Part shown: positions 6,632 through 9,104 of the stretch, in pieces
Numbering within the stretch: the first letter of the stretch is position 1
Layout of the letters: every line of letters starts with the position of its first letter
Assembly (NCBI GenBank): GCA_016868095.1
Contig: VGHV01000080.1
Coordinates: 1-9,104, forward strand
Reading direction: 5' to 3'
From: Betaproteobacteria bacterium
GTDB lineage: Bacteria; Pseudomonadota; Gammaproteobacteria; Burkholderiales; Burkholderiaceae_E
DNA: 9,104 nt
The notes under the pieces: model-generated
The model's database searches: none
Seen by the model: only the letters and a program-made list of their open reading frames with translations
What the model was told of the DNA's origin: nothing
Made by a program: the position numbers and the translations under genes

Positions 6632-7879
6632 TCACACAGTCACCTCGGTTCGTTGCCACAATGGAAATGGGTCGGGCAGGTCGGTCCAACCTGCGTAGCC
6701 CTTTTGACCCTTGCGTTTCTCGGTGAAGTTCAGATGCATCGCTTTCCAGGCCTGTTCAATGGCTTCTCGGTCCATCTGGCGACCAATAAAAACCACTTCG
6801 TTGAGCCGATCCCCATGTGGCTCCTTCCAGCGTGCGTCGATGTCGCGGCGCTCTGCGCTGCCCACAGCAGGCAAGCTGCTTCTGGGCGCAGCGGCCCACC
6901 ATCGGCCCACGGGCTCATGTGTCGCAGTGTTGCCCGTTCGCGAGTAGCTCACCACCCAATCGGGGCGACTGGCCAACCATACATAGCCCTTGGCCCGAAG
7001 AAGCCCCGGCAATGGCAACTCCATGAACGAGGAGAATCGCCAAGGGTGCAGTGGTTCCCGACTTCTGAGGACAAAACTCTCGATGCCGTAGGCTTCGGTT
7101 TCTGGCGTATGTCGACCTTCCAATTCGTGCACCCAACCTGGCATCTGACTGGCACGCTCCATGTCGAAGAGTCCGGTTCCAAGTACCTCATTGAGCGCAA
7201 TGCGACCATGGTCTGAAAAGATGATTTTCGCGACCGGATTCAAGGCCTTGACAACAGAGACCACCTCATCGCGTCGTGCTACGTCTACTTTATCGATCTT
7301 GTTGACCAACACGACATCGGCAAACTCAATCTGTTCTGCCAATAAGGCGGCCAATGTTCGGGTGTCCTCAGGCCCAGCCGTTTCACCACGCTGCTCCAGC
7401 AAATCGGTGCTGCTGTAGTCAGCCAGCAAATTGAAGGCGTCCACCACGGTCACCATGGTGTCAATACGGGCAACTTCGTTCAATGAGTTGCCATCCTCGT
7501 CGGTGAAGTCAAATGTTGCAGCCACTGGTAAGGGCTCTCCGATGCCAGTGGACTCAATCAGCAAGTAGTCAAATCGGCCTTCAGCTGCCAACTTTCTGAC
7601 CTCAACTAATAAGTCTTCGCGCAGCGTGCAGCAAATACAACCGTTGCTCATTTCGACTAGTTTTTCGTCTGTTCTTGACAAACTTGCACCAGCATTGCTG
7701 GCGCCTTGATCTACCAGAACAGCATCTATGTTCACCTCGCTCATGTCATTGACGATGATTGCTACACGCAGACCCTCCCGATTAGCCAGTACATGGTTGA
7801 GCAGGGTTGTCTTGCCAGCCCCCAAGAATCCAGATAACACGGTAACGGGAAGGCGTTGATCGATATTTGTGGTGCTCAT
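6632..7879 (-). CDS. zigA: COG0523 (CobW/G3E) metallochaperone GTPase 3, ZigA-type
   Basis: This 415-residue protein is the longer, Zur-linked type of G3E GTPase (ZigA of Acinetobacter, ZagA/YciC of Bacillus), thought to sustain zinc enzymes in starvation. Motifs: Walker A GFLGAGKT (17-24), [10 protein letters not shown] (43-52), CICC (81-84), [11 protein letters not shown] (109-119), VVDAFN (145-150), NKID (193-196). A long C-terminal CobW domain contains [18 protein letters not shown], a Trp-rich RWWAAAP and [11 protein letters not shown]. The chosen ATG (7877-7879) gives the typical N-terminus, with Walker A near residue 20, and has GAGA a few bases upstream. A longer frame to 7933 would start inside the upstream operator and is rejected. 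It is the first gene of the minus-strand run and lies next to the operators, so it should be the most directly Zur-controlled gene. Confidence 0.93.
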   Translation of the reverse strand: MSTTNIDQRLPVTVLSGFLGAGKTTLLNHVLANREGLRVAIIVNDMSEVNIDAVLVDQGASNAGASLSRTDEKLVEMSNGCICCTLREDLLVEVRKLAAEGRFDYLLIESTGIGEPLPVAATFDFTDEDGNSLNEVARIDTMVTVVDAFNLLADYSSTDLLEQRGETAGPEDTRTLAALLAEQIEFADVVLVNKIDKVDVARRDEVVSVVKALNPVAKIIFSDHGRIALNEVLGTGLFDMERASQMPGWVHELEGRHTPETEAYGIESFVLRSREPLHPWRFSSFMELPLPGLLRAKGYVWLASRPDWVVSYSRTGNTATHEPVGRWWAAAPRSSLPAVGSAERRDIDARWKEPHGDRLNEVVFIGRQMDREAIEQAWKAMHLNFTEKRKGQKGYAGWTDLPDPFPLWQRTEVTV

Positions 7880-7906
7880 GGCAATCTCGTTAAGAAGTAG
7901 AATATT

Positions 7907-7931
7907 GTTAATGCAAGTAAATTGCATTAAC
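7907..7931. promoter_or_regulatory. Zur-type operator 1 (perfect palindrome)
   Basis: The arms GTTAATGCAA and TTGCATTAAC are exact reverse complements separated by GTAAA. This 10-5-10 dyad has the size and AT-rich form of a Fur/Zur-family operator and lies between the regulator gene and the zinc operon. It sits immediately downstream of the likely -10 of the zigA promoter, so bound repressor would cover the transcription start. Assignment to this regulator is inferred from position. Confidence 0.82.
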
Positions 7932-7949
7932 ATGATAGCAGTATATTTA
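7922..7949 (+). promoter_or_regulatory. Possible promoter of the zur-zrgA-like unit
   Basis: TTGCAT (7922-7927), inside operator 1, can serve as -35 with a 16-bp spacer to TATTTA (7944-7949). TATATT (7942-7947) is a better -10, but its spacer of 14 is too short. The start would fall in operator 2. This is weaker than the opposite promoter, so the exact elements are uncertain. Confidence 0.35.
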
Positions 7950-7959
7950 TTTATTGCAA
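7932..7959 (-). promoter_or_regulatory. Likely promoter of the zigA-led operon
   Basis: On the minus strand, TTGCAA (7954-7959) as -35 is followed after 16 bp by TATCAT (7932-7937) as -10. The -10 is preceded by TG to give an extended -10 (TGCTATCAT). The predicted start falls in operator 1, while the -35 lies inside operator 2. Confidence 0.55.
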
Positions 7960-7974
7960 GTAAGTTGCATTAAA
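7950..7974. promoter_or_regulatory. Zur-type operator 2 (one mismatch)
   Basis: The arms TTTATTGCAA and TTGCATTAAA around GTAAG form the same 10-5-10 dyad as operator 1, with one mismatch between arms. The spacer differs from operator 1 by one base. Centres of the two sites are 43 bp apart, close to four helical turns, placing them on the same face of the DNA. This copy lies just upstream of the regulator gene and suggests autoregulation. Confidence 0.75.
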
Positions 7975-7983
7975 TGCCGCATT

Positions 7984-7992
7984 AGGAAAAGG
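7984..7992 (+). promoter_or_regulatory. Ribosome-binding site deciding the zur start
   Basis: AGGAAAAGG ends 6 nt before the ATG at 7999. A TTG in the same frame at 7954 would place the start inside operator 2 with no such site, so ATG 7999 is preferred. Confidence 0.65.
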
Positions 7993-7998
7993 CCAGCT

Positions 7999-8469
7999 AT
8001 GAAGAAAAGCTTAGATTTGTCCCCCAACAAAGAAATTGACTGGGCACTTGTTCTGCGGAACAAGGGGCTGAGAGCTACTCAAAATGCAGTTGCTGTCATC
8101 AGACTCCTGGAGACATTAAAGCTTCCGTACTCTCATGATGAAATTCATTTAGCACTTGCCAAGCAATTTAGCAAAGAGGAAATAGATTCGGTAACCCTGT
8201 ATCGAATTTTGGATCGCCTTCACCGAGTAGGATTGATTGAGAAGACTTTAGGTTCGGATCGCATCTGGCGCTTTAGGAGCGCCAATGAGAATGCGCTTGA
8301 GTATTTTGAATGCGATAGCTGCCATCAACACTTTAATTTACCAGCCAAATCCCCTCTACTAGAAATTATAGAAAATCTCAATTCGCAACTCAAAAACCAG
8401 GAGATGGCAGATTTTGCAATTTCATTGTCCGTTAAAGGCAAATGCAAGGACTGCAAAATTCACGCCTAA
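7999..8469 (+). CDS. zur: Fur-family transcriptional regulator, probably Zur
   Basis: This 156-residue regulator of the Fur superfamily would repress zinc-uptake genes when zinc is sufficient. The N-terminal winged-helix domain shows KGLRATQNAVAVIRLLE (22-38), SHDEIH (45-50) and the recognition region DSVTLYRILDRLHRVGLIEK (63-82). The dimer domain has the structural zinc motif pair CDSC (105-108) and CKDC (149-152). The His-x-His cluster that normally comes just before the first CxxC is missing: the segment reads NENALEYFEC. The conserved His before the last CxxC is also absent (FAISLSVKGKC). His109 and His111 (CHQHF) and His155 are possible substitute ligands. It is divergent from the zinc operon, with two operator-like palindromes between, and is followed after 22 bp by a ZrgA-like gene. 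Zur is favoured over Fur or PerR by the neighbours alone. Confidence 0.85.
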   Translation: MKKSLDLSPNKEIDWALVLRNKGLRATQNAVAVIRLLETLKLPYSHDEIHLALAKQFSKEEIDSVTLYRILDRLHRVGLIEKTLGSDRIWRFRSANENALEYFECDSCHQHFNLPAKSPLLEIIENLNSQLKNQEMADFAISLSVKGKCKDCKIHA

Positions 8470-8491
8470 GTTTTTTGAAAGTATTTAAGAA

Positions 8492-8989
8492 ATGAAAACA
8501 ATAATATTCTTTTTCCTAATTACGGTCTCACTCATATCCATCGCCCAGAAATCGCCTCATAGCCATCAGCATCATCAGCACGGCAAGGGAGTATTGGAAA
8601 TTGCAATCGAAGGTAAAACGCTGAGTGGCAGATTAGAAATGCCTTTAGAGGCTCTGCTTGGCTTTGAGCATGCGCCTAAAACAAACAAAGAGAAAAGCGC
8701 ACAATCTAAACTAGAAACAAGACTCGGCACAATTGAAGCGTGGTTCGAAATCAACTCTGAGGCGCAATGTTCACCCAAGTCTACACACACAAAACTTGAT
8801 CGAGATGCGAAAACGAAACATAGTGATTTACTCTACACATTTAGCTATAGCTGCGCTAATCATGGTGCGCTAAAGGAAATGGGTTTACTCTTCTTTAAAG
8901 AATATCCAGGTGTAAAAGAAGTTAAAGTGGAACTAGTAAGTTCCAAGGATCAGCGACTCATTATGTGTAGTAGTTCAGACTTGATCTGA
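8492..8989 (+). CDS. DUF2796/ZrgA-like secreted His-rich zinc-uptake protein
   Basis: This 165-residue exported protein resembles the DUF2796 family. V. cholerae ZrgA, a periplasmic component of the ZrgABCDE zinc uptake system, belongs to this family. A signal peptide covers about residues 1-18 (MKTIIFFFLITVSLISIA). It is followed by a His-rich mature N-terminus, HSHQHHQHGKG (23-33), likely to bind zinc. Next come the family's GVLEIAIEG and LEMPLEALLGFEH segments, a long charged middle, YSCANHGALKEM, and a closing YPGVKEVKVELVSS. The last residues (after KDQ) look unlike the family and somewhat short. It probably shares an mRNA with zur (22-bp gap, weak TAAGA site). The usual partner genes for a lipoprotein/ABC transporter do not follow within the window. 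Confidence 0.78.
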   Translation: MKTIIFFFLITVSLISIAQKSPHSHQHHQHGKGVLEIAIEGKTLSGRLEMPLEALLGFEHAPKTNKEKSAQSKLETRLGTIEAWFEINSEAQCSPKSTHTKLDRDAKTKHSDLLYTFSYSCANHGALKEMGLLFFKEYPGVKEVKVELVSSKDQRLIMCSSSDLI

Positions 8990-9080
8990 CAGAAAGGCCT
9001 TGCCAAAGGGTGGGGTTACCCGGTTTGATAACGATGCGAATCTTTATTAAACCAGCGCGCAAGCGCCAAGGAGTAACCCC
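8964..9080. other. Possible end of an inserted element
   Basis: From TGTGTAG at 8964 the sequence changes character. There is a TCAGA-CTTGA-TCTGA dyad (8975-8989) that includes the zrgA-like stop codon. A 9-bp inverted repeat, TGGGGTTAC (9011-9019) with GTAACCCCA (9073-9081), then flanks the leader of a new gene. A terminal dyad followed by a short leader and a new frame would fit an insertion-sequence end. I cannot name a family, and no second end is visible. No intrinsic terminator is seen for the zur unit. Confidence 0.3.
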
Positions 9081-9104
9081 ATGAGTAGTGTTCCTCAGAA
9101 TGTC
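9081..9104 (+). CDS. Start of an unidentified gene (truncated by window end)
   Basis: An AAGGAG ribosome-binding site (9068-9073) lies 7 nt before an ATG that begins the peptide MSSVPQNV. Only eight codons are visible, so the product cannot be identified. A transposase is possible given the inverted repeats just upstream, but this is a guess. Confidence 0.5.

Noticed and set aside
7880..7933. An upstream in-frame ATG at 7933 that would lengthen the ZigA-type GTPase by 18 residues
   Set aside because: The start would lie in operator 1 and at the predicted -10. The shorter protein has the normal family N-terminus and a ribosome-binding site.
7954..7998. A TTG start giving a longer regulator
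   Set aside because: It lies inside operator 2 and has no ribosome-binding site. ATG 7999 has AGGAAAAGG in front.

Overview
This window is a zinc-starvation (Zur-type) gene cluster, most likely from a Burkholderiales-like betaproteobacterium. That guess rests on gene content and protein style and is not a firm placement. There are no rRNA or tRNA genes and no CRISPR array. Almost all of the DNA is coding.

Layout. The left edge (1-215, minus) holds the C-terminal part of a class II glutamine amidotransferase-like protein. Its N-terminal half is missing, so it looks like a remnant next to the cluster. From 313 to 7879 nine reading frames run on the minus strand, read right to left: a ZigA-type COG0523 GTPase (6632-7879), a YjiA-type COG0523 GTPase (5549-6538), the type IB GTP cyclohydrolase FolE2 (4496-5425), a third COG0523 GTPase with a long His-rich tract (3369-4499), a gamma-class carbonic anhydrase-like protein (2812-3372), a possible 57-residue peptide (2636-2809), a divergent HisI paralogue (2086-2595), a succinylglutamate desuccinylase/aspartoacylase-family hydrolase (1111-2073) and a ZIP metal importer (313-1074). 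Spacing is tight. ATGA overlaps join folE2 to GTPase 2 and GTPase 2 to the carbonic anhydrase, which points to one operon. On the plus strand a Fur-family regulator, probably Zur (7999-8469), is followed by a secreted His-rich DUF2796/ZrgA-like protein (8492-8989). The right edge has the first eight codons of an unidentified gene (9081 onward), possibly inside a mobile element that cut short the zrg-like operon.

Control. The 119-bp divergent region between the two transcription units carries two 25-bp palindromes with core TTGCA half-sites. One has perfect 10-bp arms and the other has a single mismatch. Each sits directly downstream of a plausible -10 element and also contains the -35 of the opposite promoter. 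This suits mutual repression of both units by Zur when zinc is plentiful.

How the genes fit together. The cluster combines import (ZIP; the ZrgA-like periplasmic protein), metal delivery (three different COG0523 GTPases) and replacement of zinc enzymes by paralogues that need less zinc: FolE2 for FolE, and probably gamma-carbonic anhydrase and the altered HisI for their zinc-dependent counterparts. The least explained members are the HisI paralogue with a lost zinc-ligand Cys and a His-containing insertion, the M14-like hydrolase that keeps its zinc site, the small peptide frame, and a regulator that lacks the usual Fur/Zur sensor histidines.
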